Origin: Shimia sp.
Lineage (GTDB): Bacteria; Pseudomonadota; Alphaproteobacteria; Rhodobacterales; Rhodobacteraceae
DNA length: 64,000 nt
Direction of reading: 5' to 3'
Assembly: GCF_022448905.1 (NCBI RefSeq)
Contig: NZ_JAKVCW010000011.1
Coordinates: 62,001 to 126,000 of the forward strand
Below, in pieces: positions 35,683-45,430 of the stretch; position 1 is the first letter of the stretch, and the number at the start of each line of letters is the position of its first letter. Below the pieces are notes generated by a model. It worked only from the letters and a program-made list of their open reading frames with translations. It did no database searches and was not told the origin of the DNA. The translations under genes and the position numbers were made by a program.

Positions 35683-36381
35683 ATGCGGTCGCCCAATGCC
35701 TTCTTCAGGAATCATTGGCAGCTTCTGACCCTGACGCTGCTGATCACGCTCTTGTGGAACACCGACGTACTTCTGCCGCTGCGCATTCTCACGGTGTTCC
35801 TACATGAGCTCTCTCATGCGGTCGCCGCAATAGTCACCGGAGGCGAAGTCCTCAGCCTGTCAGTAAGCCCCAACGAAGGCGGTCTGGTCACCGCTCGCGG
35901 CGGCAGCCCATTCTGGATCACCTCCGCCGGATACCTCGGCTCACTCTTGATTGGCGCGGCGCTCTTTGTTCTGGCACTGCGCACCCATTGGGACCGGACC
36001 ATCTTGGCGGTGTTCGGCGTCATCACCCTGCTGGTGGCAGCCTTTTATGTGCGAGATCTCTTTGCCCTTGGCTTCGCACTTGCCACCGGCGCGGCGATGC
36101 TACTGGCCAGCCACTACCTCAGTCTCGACATCAACGATATGATTCTGCGCACCATCGGGATCAGCAGCATCATATACGCACCCCTCGACATTTTTGACGA
36201 CACCATCCGCCGCGCCCACCTGCGCTCAGACGCGCGCATTCTGGCGGAACAAGTTGGCGGCTCAACACTGTTCTGGGGCGGCCTCTGGTTGGTAATCAGC
36301 CTGGGGGTGATCGCCCTAACTCTGCGTTATGGATTGCCACAAAACAGCAATATCACCTTGCGCCGACAGACAGCGCGCTGA
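35683..36381 (+). CDS. M50-family membrane metallopeptidase
   Basis: 232 residues with about six hydrophobic segments. The zinc motif HELSH is at residues 41-45 (TVFLHELSHAVAAIVTGG), at the start of a membrane helix as in site-2 proteases of the M50B group. A second Asp-containing ligand segment (LDIFDDTIRRAHLRSDARILAE) is plausible. These enzymes cleave membrane-embedded regulators or other substrates, but none is known here. The gene is 3 bases after the UbiH-type gene and thus co-transcribed with it. Copy C of the 42-bp element follows 63 bases after the stop. Confidence 0.85.
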   Translation: MRSPNAFFRNHWQLLTLTLLITLLWNTDVLLPLRILTVFLHELSHAVAAIVTGGEVLSLSVSPNEGGLVTARGGSPFWITSAGYLGSLLIGAALFVLALRTHWDRTILAVFGVITLLVAAFYVRDLFALGFALATGAAMLLASHYLSLDINDMILRTIGISSIIYAPLDIFDDTIRRAHLRSDARILAEQVGGSTLFWGGLWLVISLGVIALTLRYGLPQNSNITLRRQTAR

Positions 36382-36444
36382 CCCGCGCACGGCTATTTCT
36401 GCAAAGCAACCACCAAAATCAAACGGAGGCAGCGCCAAAAACGC

Positions 36445-36486
36445 CACCTCCGCAAAACAGTCGTAATACCGACGCGATACCGACGC
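36445..36486 (-). repeat. 42-bp dispersed intergenic element, copy C
   Basis: Minus-strand units GTCGGTATCGC, GTCGGTATTAC and GACTGTTTTGC, then GGAGGTG. It sits in the convergent gap between the M50 peptidase and aminotransferase genes, one base after the aminotransferase stop codon. Confidence 0.75.
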
Positions 36487-36487
36487 G

Positions 36488-37606
36488 CTAAATCACCGTA
36501 TCGAGCACATTTCGTAAACGATTTATTGTCGCGTCTACGTCGTACAATTTGTCCAATCCGAACAGCCCAAGCCGGAAGGTCATGAAGCCTTCAGGCTCAT
36601 CGCAAGCCAGCGGCACACCGGCGGCAATCTGCATGCCCTCTGCGGCAAACTTACTGCCGTTCTGAACCCCCGGATCACTGGTGTAGCTCACCACCACGCC
36701 CGGCGCGCCAAAACCATCTGCCGCAACCGACTGAATGCCCTTGTCTTTCAGCATGTTACGCACACCGTCACCCAGGGCCCACTGCGCCTCACGCAGCTTC
36801 TCAAACCCGTATTCTTTGGTCTCCAGCATCGTATCACGGAACGCCCGCAGCGCATCTGTCGGCATGGTCGCATGATAGGCATGGCCGCCATTCTCATAAG
36901 CAACCACGATGTCACGCCACTTTTTCAGGTCGAGTGCAAAGCTGTCAGACTGGGTATTTTCCAACCGGGCCAAGGCTTTATCCGACATCATCACCAGCCC
37001 CGCCGACGGCGACGCGCTCCAACCTTTCTGCGGCGCAGAGCACAACACATCCACACCCAACGCCTTCATGTCGATCCAGGCACAGCCCGACGCGATGCAG
37101 TCCAGAACCATCAGGGCTCCGACCTCATGCGCGGCCTCTGCCATGGCCTTGATATAGTCATCCGGCAAGATCACACCGGCGCTGGTTTCCACATGCGGCG
37201 CAAAGACAACCTGCGGTTTTTGCTTGTGAATTTCTGCCACAACGTCCGCAATCGGCGCAGGCGCAAACGGCGCTGTTACGCCATTTCCAGTTTGCCGCGC
37301 CTTCATCACAGTGCTTTCCGCCGCAAATCCGCCAGCCTCAAAAATCTGGCTCCAGCGGTAAGAGAACCACCCATTGCGTACCACCAGCGTTTTCTGCCCC
37401 GCAGCAAACTGCCTCGCAACCGCTTCCATGCCATAGGTCCCGCCACCCGGCACCAAGGCCACCGCATCTGCGTTATAGACCTCCTTCAACAGGTCGGAAA
37501 CATCCCGCATAACCTGCTGAAAAGATTTGGACATATGGTTCAAAGACCGATCCGTGAACACCACGGAAAACTCGCTCAACCCACCGGGATCGACATCATG
37601 TGCCAT
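36488..37606 (-). CDS. class V aminotransferase (alanine/serine-glyoxylate type)
   Basis: 372 residues of PLP fold type I class V. The phosphate-binding VPGGGTYGMEAVARQ, the Asp/Ser region DCIASGCAWIDMKALGVDVLCSA and the PLP lysine in APQKGWSASPSAG are visible. GFMTFRLGLFGLDKL is near the C-terminus. Relatives include serine- or alanine-glyoxylate aminotransferases and phosphonate transaminases; the substrate is not clear. The ATG at 37606 has AAGGAG nine bases upstream. Two Lrp-type regulator genes lie directly upstream on the same strand. Confidence 0.88.
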   Translation of the reverse strand: MAHDVDPGGLSEFSVVFTDRSLNHMSKSFQQVMRDVSDLLKEVYNADAVALVPGGGTYGMEAVARQFAAGQKTLVVRNGWFSYRWSQIFEAGGFAAESTVMKARQTGNGVTAPFAPAPIADVVAEIHKQKPQVVFAPHVETSAGVILPDDYIKAMAEAAHEVGALMVLDCIASGCAWIDMKALGVDVLCSAPQKGWSASPSAGLVMMSDKALARLENTQSDSFALDLKKWRDIVVAYENGGHAYHATMPTDALRAFRDTMLETKEYGFEKLREAQWALGDGVRNMLKDKGIQSVAADGFGAPGVVVSYTSDPGVQNGSKFAAEGMQIAAGVPLACDEPEGFMTFRLGLFGLDKLYDVDATINRLRNVLDTVI

Positions 37607-37705
37607 GGGGAAACTCCTTATCATGTTACCTAAGGTCTACCGCAAAGTGGCGCGCCCACCAATCACCCAAAGCCTTCAAGACCCTTCGTCATTTCCATCA
37701 AGCGT

Positions 37706-38161
37706 TCACAGCGGTCCCGGCCGCCGTTCCTCACTGAGCAACACATTGGCCTCTACATTGCCCACGCCCGGTAACGTCATCACCCGACGCCGCAAAACCC
37801 GTTCAAAATCAGATATATCGCGCGCGGTAACCCGCAGGCGGTAGTCATACAGCCCCAGCACGTGCTCCACAGTTTGCACCTCGGGAATGGCCGACACTGC
37901 CCTCTCAAAATCCTCAAGACTCACGCGCCCTTTTGTGGCCAGTTTCACCCCCAAAAACACCGTCACGCCAAAGCCGAGCTTCTCATAATCCAGATCCAGC
38001 TTTCGTCCCGCAAGCGCCCCACTGTCTTGCAACCGCTTGATCCGCCGCCACGTCGCCGGCTGTGATAACCCAAACCGCCGTCCCAACGCGCCTGCGTTCT
38101 GGGTGGCATCCTCCGCTAACGCTTTGAGAAGACTACGATCAATCTCATCCAACTCAATCAT
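37706..38161 (-). CDS. Lrp/AsnC-family regulator (second of a tandem pair)
   Basis: 151 residues. N-terminal helix-turn-helix IDRSLLKALAEDATQNAGALGRRFGLSQPATWRRIKRLQDSGALAG and C-terminal RAM effector domain (VQTVEHVLGLYDYRLRVTARDISDFERVLRRRVMTLPGVGNVEANVLL). The ATG overlaps the stop of the upstream paralog by four bases, so the two proteins are made together and could form mixed oligomers. The aminotransferase gene follows 99 bases later; ilvC is divergent from the pair. The ligand is probably an amino acid. Confidence 0.93.
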   Translation of the reverse strand: MIELDEIDRSLLKALAEDATQNAGALGRRFGLSQPATWRRIKRLQDSGALAGRKLDLDYEKLGFGVTVFLGVKLATKGRVSLEDFERAVSAIPEVQTVEHVLGLYDYRLRVTARDISDFERVLRRRVMTLPGVGNVEANVLLSEERRPGPL

Positions 38162-38613
38162 ATCGGCAGGCTTTCATCAGATTTAATCCGCGCCACATGC
38201 ATGAGCGATTCAATGTCAGCGATATGCGGCAGAGTCAGAATACGACTGCGATACACCTCCTGATAATGCCCCATATCTTTGGCAATCACCGACAGACGCA
38301 CGTCGACACGTCCCAGAAACGTTTGAATTTCCGTGACTTCCGGAATGTCCCGCGCGGCCTCGATAAACTCATCAAACGCCCGCGATTGGGTCTTGTCCAA
38401 CGTCACCCGCAGCGAGACTTCCACCGCATAGCCCAAGGCCTGCCAATCAATTACTGCCCTCTGCCCCCGCAGCACGCCAGCCTCTTTTAACTTCTCCACC
38501 CGCCGCGTTAGGCGAGAGGTTGTCAAAGACAAGCGATCCGCCAAATCAGGCACGGACTGAGTCGGGTCCGCCTGCATATAGCGCAGTATGCGCCGATCAA
38601 GATCATCCAGCAT
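38158..38613 (-). CDS. Lrp/AsnC-family regulator (first of a tandem pair)
   Basis: 151 residues, the same architecture and exactly the same length as the following gene but a clearly diverged sequence. DNA-binding part: LDRRILRYMQADPTQSVPDLADRLSLTTSRLTRRVEKLKEAG. RAM part: EVTEIQTFLGRVDVRLSVIAKDMGHYQEVYRSRILTLPHIADIESLMHV. It is divergent from ilvC with 131 bases between start codons, so control of branched-chain amino-acid synthesis is a reasonable inference from the family's known biology. Confidence 0.93.
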   Translation of the reverse strand: MLDDLDRRILRYMQADPTQSVPDLADRLSLTTSRLTRRVEKLKEAGVLRGQRAVIDWQALGYAVEVSLRVTLDKTQSRAFDEFIEAARDIPEVTEIQTFLGRVDVRLSVIAKDMGHYQEVYRSRILTLPHIADIESLMHVARIKSDESLPI

Positions 38614-38615
38614 GA

Positions 38616-39767
<1,152 letters not shown>

Positions 39768-39788
39768 GCGGGTCTTTGCTTGGGAATA

Positions 39789-39813
39789 GGGGAGCTTCGG
39801 CTCCCCTTTTTTG
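39789..39813 (+). terminator. ilvC terminator
   Basis: Stem GGGGAGC / GCTCCCC with a TTCG tetraloop, followed by TTTTTT. Textbook rho-independent terminator. Confidence 0.92.
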
Positions 39814-39900
39814 TTTCACATCAAACCATTCTCGGATCACTGGTTTGACCTTTCCCACCACCCTAGGCATGGTCCGCCCAAACCGTTGAGAGGCAAGGAT

Positions 39901-40254
39901 ATGGCTGACAAGAAAAACGACAGTGTGACCCTGTTTACGCCCAACTGGCTGCGCGCAGTCTTGCGCGGTGAACGACCAACCGGCGAAACCTTTTGGGTGG
40001 GCAACTACGGAACAGCGCTATTTCACCAGCCAGCGATGGCACTACTGTTGGTCCTGCCAATAAGTGAGGCGATCCCGGGAATATTGGCGGCCCTTCTTGT
40101 GTTGTATCAACTGGTTTTGACCCGCGCCGTGGCGCGCTCTCAGCCGGGCGTGCCAACGCCTCTGGGGTGGAAGATCGCCGGCGTTCTGGTCACTATTGGT
40201 CACGCCGCCCTCTTTGCAGCCTTGGCGCGATCTCTCTTTACGAGCGGCGCATGA
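39901..40254 (+). CDS. 117-residue membrane protein upstream of a DMT exporter
   Basis: It begins MADKKNDSVTLFTPNWLRAVLRGERPTGETFWVGNYGTALFHQPAMALLLVLPI and contains two to three hydrophobic segments (~45-75 and ~92-115). The opening FTPNWLRAVLRGERPTGETFWVGNYG resembles small membrane proteins with a short amphipathic N-terminal helix, but I cannot name the family. AAGGAT precedes the ATG. Its TGA overlaps the start of the DMT transporter gene by four bases, so the two are co-translated. Confidence 0.75.
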   Translation: MADKKNDSVTLFTPNWLRAVLRGERPTGETFWVGNYGTALFHQPAMALLLVLPISEAIPGILAALLVLYQLVLTRAVARSQPGVPTPLGWKIAGVLVTIGHAALFAALARSLFTSGA

Positions 40255-41171
40255 CCTCCGCACCGGACATCACCCTCAAAAGCTGGCTCATGGTCGCTCT
40301 GCTTGGGTTAATCTGGGGTGGCACCTTTATGGTGCAAAAGCTGGCGCTGGGGCATATGCCGCCCTTTTGGGTAGCAGCCGGGCGCATCGGCTTTGCCGCC
40401 GTCATTACAATTGCGGTCTGGCAACTGCGTGGCGGACGCATGTTCACAACCGAAGCAACCGACTGGCCCCGACTGGCCTTTGTTTCAATCTTTAGTGCCG
40501 CGGTGCCTTTCATGTTCCTGGCCTGGGCACAGCAATATGTGACCTCGGCGTTTACCGGCGTCTCGATGGCGGCTGTGGCGCTCTTTGTTCTGCCATTGGC
40601 CCACTTTTTTGTCCCCGGCGAGCGCATGACCCTGCGCCGAACGCTGGGCTTTCTTATTGGGTTTTCCGGTGTGGTTGTCCTGATAGGCCCCGCAGCCTTC
40701 GCCTCTACCGGCAGCCCCTTAGAAGGCTATGGGCGGATTGCCTGCCTCGCCGCAGCTTGCTGTTATGGCGTGTCGTCCATTATGCTGCGCAAACTGCCGC
40801 CACTTGATCCCGTTGGCCTTTCTGCAGCAACCCTGATCTTTGGTAGCTTCGTTGTGATCCCGATCGCCTTTGTGCAACACGGCCCACCACCTATGCCCCC
40901 ATTGGAAGGGCTGGCACTGGTTGCCTTGTTGGGCCTGGTCCCCACAGCAGGCGCCAACCTGTTGCGCATCGTTGTGATCCGCAGCGCCGGTCCTGTGTTC
41001 ATGAGCCTGACAAACTACCAGGTGCCGCTGTGGTCTGTGGTCTTTGGCGTGACACTCATGGGCGAGCCACTGCCAGGCTCCATGATCTGGGCAACGCTGC
41101 TAATTTTATCTGGCGTCGCTTTGAGCCAACTTGGGGCACTACAGCGCCTGTTTGGCTCAAAACCTACCTAA
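40251..41171 (+). CDS. EamA/DMT-family transporter
   Basis: 306 residues with ten predicted membrane helices in two EamA repeats. Repeat 1: LLGLIWGGTFMVQKLALGHMPPFWVAAGRIGFA. Repeat 2: GYGRIACLAAACCYGVSSIMLRKLP and a closing QVPLWSVVFGVTLMGEPLPGSMIWATLLILSGVALSQ. DMT proteins mostly export amino acids or metabolites; the substrate here is unknown. It is coupled to the 117-residue membrane protein by ATGA. The stop lies 4 bases from the end of the convergent glmM gene. Confidence 0.9.
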   Translation: MTSAPDITLKSWLMVALLGLIWGGTFMVQKLALGHMPPFWVAAGRIGFAAVITIAVWQLRGGRMFTTEATDWPRLAFVSIFSAAVPFMFLAWAQQYVTSAFTGVSMAAVALFVLPLAHFFVPGERMTLRRTLGFLIGFSGVVVLIGPAAFASTGSPLEGYGRIACLAAACCYGVSSIMLRKLPPLDPVGLSAATLIFGSFVVIPIAFVQHGPPPMPPLEGLALVALLGLVPTAGANLLRIVVIRSAGPVFMSLTNYQVPLWSVVFGVTLMGEPLPGSMIWATLLILSGVALSQLGALQRLFGSKPT

Positions 41172-41175
41172 GGGT

Positions 41176-42522
41176 TCAGGCCACAGCGGCTTGAACCGCA
41201 TCCACAACGCTATCGACGGTGCGCTCCAGCAACTGTGCATCTTCACATTCTGCCATAACACGCACCAGCGGCTCTGTGCCTGACTTACGGATCAGCAAAC
41301 GCCCCTGCCCAACCAATGCCGCTTCTGCATCTGCAATTGCGGCTTTGACCGACGCCGCGTCCAACGGTGTCTGCCCCGCGCCATAACGTACGTTTTTTAG
41401 CATCTGTGGCACGGTCTCAAACACCTGCGCCAATTCAGAGGCCTTCTTGCCGGTCTCCACCATGGCCGCCAGGAACTGCAGGCCTGCCATCAGGCCATCG
41501 CCGGTGGTGGCATAATCGGTCATCACGATGTGACCAGACTGTTCCCCACCCAAATTGAAGCCACCCTTGCGCATGGCTTCCACGACATACCGGTCGCCAA
41601 CCGCAGTGCGCTCCAGCCGCAGGCCTTTGGCTTCCAGAAACCGCTCTAGGCCCAAGTTGGACATCACAGTGGCAACCAACGCGCCGCCTTTCAGGCGGCC
41701 CTGCTCTGCCCACTGGCTGGCCAGCAGTCCCATGATCTGATCGCCATCGGCAACTCTGCCTTTTTCGTCGATGATCATCACGCGGTCGGCGTCGCCATCC
41801 AGGCAGATGCCCACATCCGCCCCATGCGCAACCACGGTTTCCTGCGCCGTGCGCGTGCTAGTAGACCCGCAGTTTTCGTTGATATTATAGCCGTTGGGCG
41901 TCACACCCACGGTGATCACCTCGGCCCCCAACTCCCAAAGTGCTTCTGGTGCGGCGCGGTAAGCCGCTCCGTTGGCACAATCAATCACAACCTTCACACC
42001 CCGCAACGGCAGGTCCCGCGGCAGCGAGCTTTTTACCCGCTCGATATAACGGAAGCGGCCGTCATCAATCCGCTGCGCGCGGCCAATGTTCTGCGCCTGC
42101 GCAGGCTCAACGCCGCTCTCGATCAGCTTTTCCAGCTCCAACTCGACTTCGTCGGACAGCTTAAACCCATCTGGTCCAAAAAACTTGATACCGTTGTCAT
42201 CCGCGGGATTGTGACTGGCGGAGATCATCACCCCAAGGTCCGCCCGCATGGAAGTTGTCAGCAACCCCACCGCAGGAGTCGGGACCGGGCCAAGCAGGAA
42301 AACGTTCATGCCTGTAGAGGTCAAACCCGCGGTCAGAGCGTTCTCAAACATATAGCCGGACAGGCGCGTGTCCTTGCCAATCACCACACGGTGCTGATTG
42401 GTGCCGTCATTGCGGAAATACCGTCCCACAGCGGCCCCGATGCGAAGCGCCATTTCGGCAGTCATTGGATAGATATTGGCCGTGCCGCGAACCCCGTCGG
42501 TTCCGAAAAATTTACGCGCCAT
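41176..42522 (-). CDS. glmM: phosphoglucosamine mutase GlmM
   Basis: 448 residues. It interconverts glucosamine-6-P and glucosamine-1-P for UDP-GlcNAc and cell wall synthesis. The phosphoserine loop is [19 protein letters not shown], the metal loop [14 protein letters not shown], the sugar loop GGEQSGHIV and the phosphate site [14 protein letters not shown]; the N-terminus [14 protein letters not shown] is diagnostic. The start codon lies inside the end of folP (11-base overlap) with AGGAGA upstream, so glmM is coupled to the folate genes, a common bacterial arrangement. Confidence 0.96.
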   Translation of the reverse strand: MARKFFGTDGVRGTANIYPMTAEMALRIGAAVGRYFRNDGTNQHRVVIGKDTRLSGYMFENALTAGLTSTGMNVFLLGPVPTPAVGLLTTSMRADLGVMISASHNPADDNGIKFFGPDGFKLSDEVELELEKLIESGVEPAQAQNIGRAQRIDDGRFRYIERVKSSLPRDLPLRGVKVVIDCANGAAYRAAPEALWELGAEVITVGVTPNGYNINENCGSTSTRTAQETVVAHGADVGICLDGDADRVMIIDEKGRVADGDQIMGLLASQWAEQGRLKGGALVATVMSNLGLERFLEAKGLRLERTAVGDRYVVEAMRKGGFNLGGEQSGHIVMTDYATTGDGLMAGLQFLAAMVETGKKASELAQVFETVPQMLKNVRYGAGQTPLDAASVKAAIADAEAALVGQGRLLIRKSGTEPLVRVMAECEDAQLLERTVDSVVDAVQAAVA

Positions 42523-43531
42523 TGTAGTCTCCTGTCGTCACTGCCTGCCACAGATTCAAAGCCTGACGGGTCTCTGCCACGTCATGTACGCGCACAATTT
42601 GCGCGCCTTGCGCCACGCCTTCAAGCGCAACTGCCACCGAGCCCGGCATCCGCTCCTGTGCAAGCGAAGCCTTGCCGATGGTGCCGATAAACTTCTTCCG
42701 CGACGCGCCCAACAGAATAGGGCAGCCCAAGCCATGAAAAAGGCTCAGCCGCGCCAGTAAAGCAAGGTTATGTGCAAGGGTTTTGCCAAAACCTATGCCT
42801 GGGTCCACGACGATCTGATCACGTGCAATGCCCAGAGATGTCAGACGCTCAACTTGTGTTTCAAGGAAGTCATAAACATCAAGCAAAACATCATCATAGG
42901 TTGGGTTTTGCTGCATCGTCGCCGGGTCACCTTGGGCGTGCATCACGCAAACTGGCACATTCGCCTCTTTGGCAACGCCAGCCAATTGAGGATCATAGGT
43001 AAACCCGGAGACGTCATTCACCAAAGACGCGCCCTCCAACAACGCCTGACGCGCAACCTCAGACTTTCGGGTATCGATACTGATCGGCACGTCCAACTTG
43101 CTGGAAATCGCGCGAATGGCCGGAGCGGTGCGGGTGATTTCATCGTCTACCGGCACAAAATCCGCCCCTGGTCGCGTACTTTCTCCGCCGACGTCAATCA
43201 AGCTGGCGCCGGCCGCATGCATGGCCTCCGCTTGCTGCACGGCAGCAGCAACACCGGCAAACTGCCCGCCATCAGAAAAGCTGTCCGGCGTGACATTCAA
43301 AATGCCCATCAAATGAGGACTGCTCATATCAAGCCGACAAATCGATGCGCGTGGGGCGCTCAACCCAGCAAGCACATCCTTAGGCACATCCTGCGTGGAC
43401 TCCACTTTAGGCGCCTCACCGCGGCGCAGCACCTCAACATGCGTAAACCAGCACCGCCCGCCTGCCAATTTCAGTGCACTGGCTGGGCGTGCAGCGTCGG
43501 TTTGCGCGATGGGGCGATAATAAGTCTTCAT
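42512..43531 (-). CDS. folP: dihydropteroate synthase FolP
   Basis: 339 residues, longer than the usual ~280 because of ~70 N-terminal residues before the core ([31 protein letters not shown]...). The TIM barrel begins [17 protein letters not shown]. Then come [59 protein letters not shown] and [11 protein letters not shown]. It condenses p-aminobenzoate with dihydropterin pyrophosphate and is the sulfonamide target. It is 39 bases after folB and overlaps glmM. Confidence 0.95.
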   Translation of the reverse strand: MKTYYRPIAQTDAARPASALKLAGGRCWFTHVEVLRRGEAPKVESTQDVPKDVLAGLSAPRASICRLDMSSPHLMGILNVTPDSFSDGGQFAGVAAAVQQAEAMHAAGASLIDVGGESTRPGADFVPVDDEITRTAPAIRAISSKLDVPISIDTRKSEVARQALLEGASLVNDVSGFTYDPQLAGVAKEANVPVCVMHAQGDPATMQQNPTYDDVLLDVYDFLETQVERLTSLGIARDQIVVDPGIGFGKTLAHNLALLARLSLFHGLGCPILLGASRKKFIGTIGKASLAQERMPGSVAVALEGVAQGAQIVRVHDVAETRQALNLWQAVTTGDYNGA

Positions 43532-43570
43532 ATCGGCTGCTTGGGTAAACGCGGGACAAAAAGCAAGAGT

Positions 43571-44509
43571 TCAGAGTGTTTTCTGCTCGGCACGGATCTG
43601 CCGCGTCGCCGTTTCAAGCGCAACGCTATCGCCTGCCACGTCCCCAACAACCCAAAAGTCTTCCGCCGACATCTCCGTCGCAAACCAGGCTGCGAGCCCC
43701 AGAGCATCGCTTGGCGGCGCATCTGGCCCATCCACCGCATCCAGCACAATCTTGGACGGCGCCCAAACGCAGATCTGGCCGTTCTTCATTGCCCAATCCA
43801 ACTCTGTACGCGTGTCCACCACCACACAGCGTTTGTCCCGCGCTGCCAGCATCCAAGCGTTTTGCTCAATCGCCAGCAGGTCAACACGCCGCTGTGTCAA
43901 CTCCTGCCCCGTCCGTGGCGCCTGCTCATCTGGCGCGCCAACGCACAAAATCAACGGTTTTTCAGCGGCCTCCAGCTGATCGATCCAACCGGACAAGTTT
44001 TCAGAGGTCCGCGCCTCATTGGTCAAAAAGACCACTTGAGGCTTTGGCGGTTCCTCCTCAACCAGAGTTTCCACCGGTGCCAGATGCGCCTTGCGCGACC
44101 GCACAATTTCAACGCCCAAAGCACCCGGTCCGCGGTCCAACTTTTCGATGCGCACAAACACCCTTTGGGCCTGCGGTTCCAAAAGCACCCGATCAGCCAC
44201 ACGCGCCGCAAGAGTTTCCAGAAGGTTCAAACGTTCCGCCGCCAATTCAAAGGCGATGGCTTCGGTCACCTTGTCGTAAGACAGGATGCGATCCACATCA
44301 TCATCCGCAACCGCCGCGCTAGTCGGCAAAACCTCGACCACGACATTGAAACACACCCGTTGGGTTGCGCCGCGTTCCGCCTGGAAGGCACCAATCTCAA
44401 CTTCAACGATATGATCGCGCAACGAGATACGGTCCAAAGGGTCAGACCCGGACGTCGCCTCCGCACGTTCGGAAGGGTGGGCAAATGCCAGTCGAATTTC
44501 GTTGCTCAT
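43571..44509 (-). CDS. folB: dihydroneopterin aldolase FolB with ~165-residue C-terminal extension
   Basis: 312 residues, whereas typical FolB proteins have ~120. Residues ~26-140 are a FolB domain: ISLRDHIVEVEIGAFQAERGATQRV, the Tyr in ILSYDKVTEAI, NLLETLAARVADRVL and the catalytic Lys in VRIEKLDRGPGALGVEI. Residues ~150-312 form a second region (PQVVFLTNEARTSENLSGWIDQLEAAEKPLILCVG...) that looks alpha/beta but matches no domain I recognise. It does not show the HPPK (FolK) motifs. Placed directly before folP and glmM, it probably serves folate synthesis; a regulatory or second catalytic role of the extension is open. Confidence 0.88.
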   Translation of the reverse strand: MSNEIRLAFAHPSERAEATSGSDPLDRISLRDHIVEVEIGAFQAERGATQRVCFNVVVEVLPTSAAVADDDVDRILSYDKVTEAIAFELAAERLNLLETLAARVADRVLLEPQAQRVFVRIEKLDRGPGALGVEIVRSRKAHLAPVETLVEEEPPKPQVVFLTNEARTSENLSGWIDQLEAAEKPLILCVGAPDEQAPRTGQELTQRRVDLLAIEQNAWMLAARDKRCVVVDTRTELDWAMKNGQICVWAPSKIVLDAVDGPDAPPSDALGLAAWFATEMSAEDFWVVGDVAGDSVALETATRQIRAEQKTL

Positions 44510-44638
44510 TGGTATGGTCCACGCCGTTGCCTGTCCCTTACAAAAAGGGATGTGCTGCCTTTAACAGGCGCGCCCTGTTCAAACCATAGCGGAAAGCGGC
44601 GCAATACGCCGCTGAAACGCCCAATCTCGCTTAAAGCG

Positions 44639-45283
44639 TTAGTTTTGAGAGAGCCGCGTCGGCATACGGTAGAAGTGATGCACGCCAATGGTTGTTGTCC
44701 GCGGGAAGGTACGCGCCCACCGCGGGTTCACAGCTTTGGTGTGATAATGTGTGGCACCATCGGTCAGCTGCTTTGGCGCACCATCAAGCAACAGATGGGC
44801 AACTTTACCTACACGCTCATAGGCACCATGTTCGCGGATCTTGTTGCTGATGCCGTCACAGTTGTAGGTGAACTGACACTGGTATTTGCGGCCACTGGCG
44901 GTCCCTTGATTGATCACGCCACACACGCTGTCCGGAAAGGACGCATGGCTAGAGCGATTCATGATCACTTCCGCCACCGCAAACTGCCCTTTGACGCTCT
45001 CGCCGCGAGCCTCGAAGTAGAGCGCTTCAGACAGGCATTGCCACTCGGCAGTGCGATGCTCGTCCGCAACCTTTGGCTGGCTATCGATGAACGCCCGGCT
45101 GTAGCTGATCTCGGTAGGCGTCTGTTTCTTCTTGGCACCAAAAATGTCGCGCAGGGACTTGCCGTCAAACAGCACCAGCTGGCGAGGTTTCTCTTTGTTT
45201 TTGACGTTGGACGGAGTCGCTTCGGCGGAAGCCAGGCCGGCAGTCAAAGCAAATGCAATGACACTAACAATCAGTTGGCGCAT
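44639..45283 (-). CDS. SleB/CwlJ-type cell wall hydrolase
   Basis: 214 residues with a signal peptide (MRQLIVSVIAFALTAGLASA) and a Hydrolase_2 (SleB) domain from about residue 80: ECLSEALYFEARGE-like core (here QCLSEALYFEARGESVKGQFAVAEVIMNRS), then FPDSVCGVINQGTASGRKYQCQFTYNCDG and ATHYHTKAVNPRW. The Glu in YFEARGE is the expected catalytic residue. This family cleaves peptidoglycan as a lytic transglycosylase or amidase. The ATG at 45283 is preferred because it exposes the signal peptide; a longer frame to 45373 would hide it. Confidence 0.9.
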   Translation of the reverse strand: MRQLIVSVIAFALTAGLASAEATPSNVKNKEKPRQLVLFDGKSLRDIFGAKKKQTPTEISYSRAFIDSQPKVADEHRTAEWQCLSEALYFEARGESVKGQFAVAEVIMNRSSHASFPDSVCGVINQGTASGRKYQCQFTYNCDGISNKIREHGAYERVGKVAHLLLDGAPKQLTDGATHYHTKAVNPRWARTFPRTTTIGVHHFYRMPTRLSQN

Positions 45284-45430
45284 CGGAACCTCATGGCGGG
45301 GCACGGCGCCCCTGGCAGCTATTAACGAGGCGTCTCTTAAAGGAAAAAGCCTAAATGGTCCACTAATGCACAATGCCGCACCAAAGGTGCGTCAGAAACT
45401 CAGCAAATTTGGAGCAAAATTTTCCTTAGT

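Noticed and set aside
42770..45325. Very long open frame of 851 codons on the plus strand
   Set aside because: It runs antisense through folP, folB and the SleB-type gene, all of which show complete family motifs. Long antisense frames are common in GC-rich DNA, and its translation is rich in Arg, His and Cys with no domain.
45377..45391. Hairpin CGCACC-AAA-GGTGCG behind the PPDK-like gene as terminator
   Set aside because: The stem is short and no T-run follows on the minus strand, so I did not list it as a terminator.
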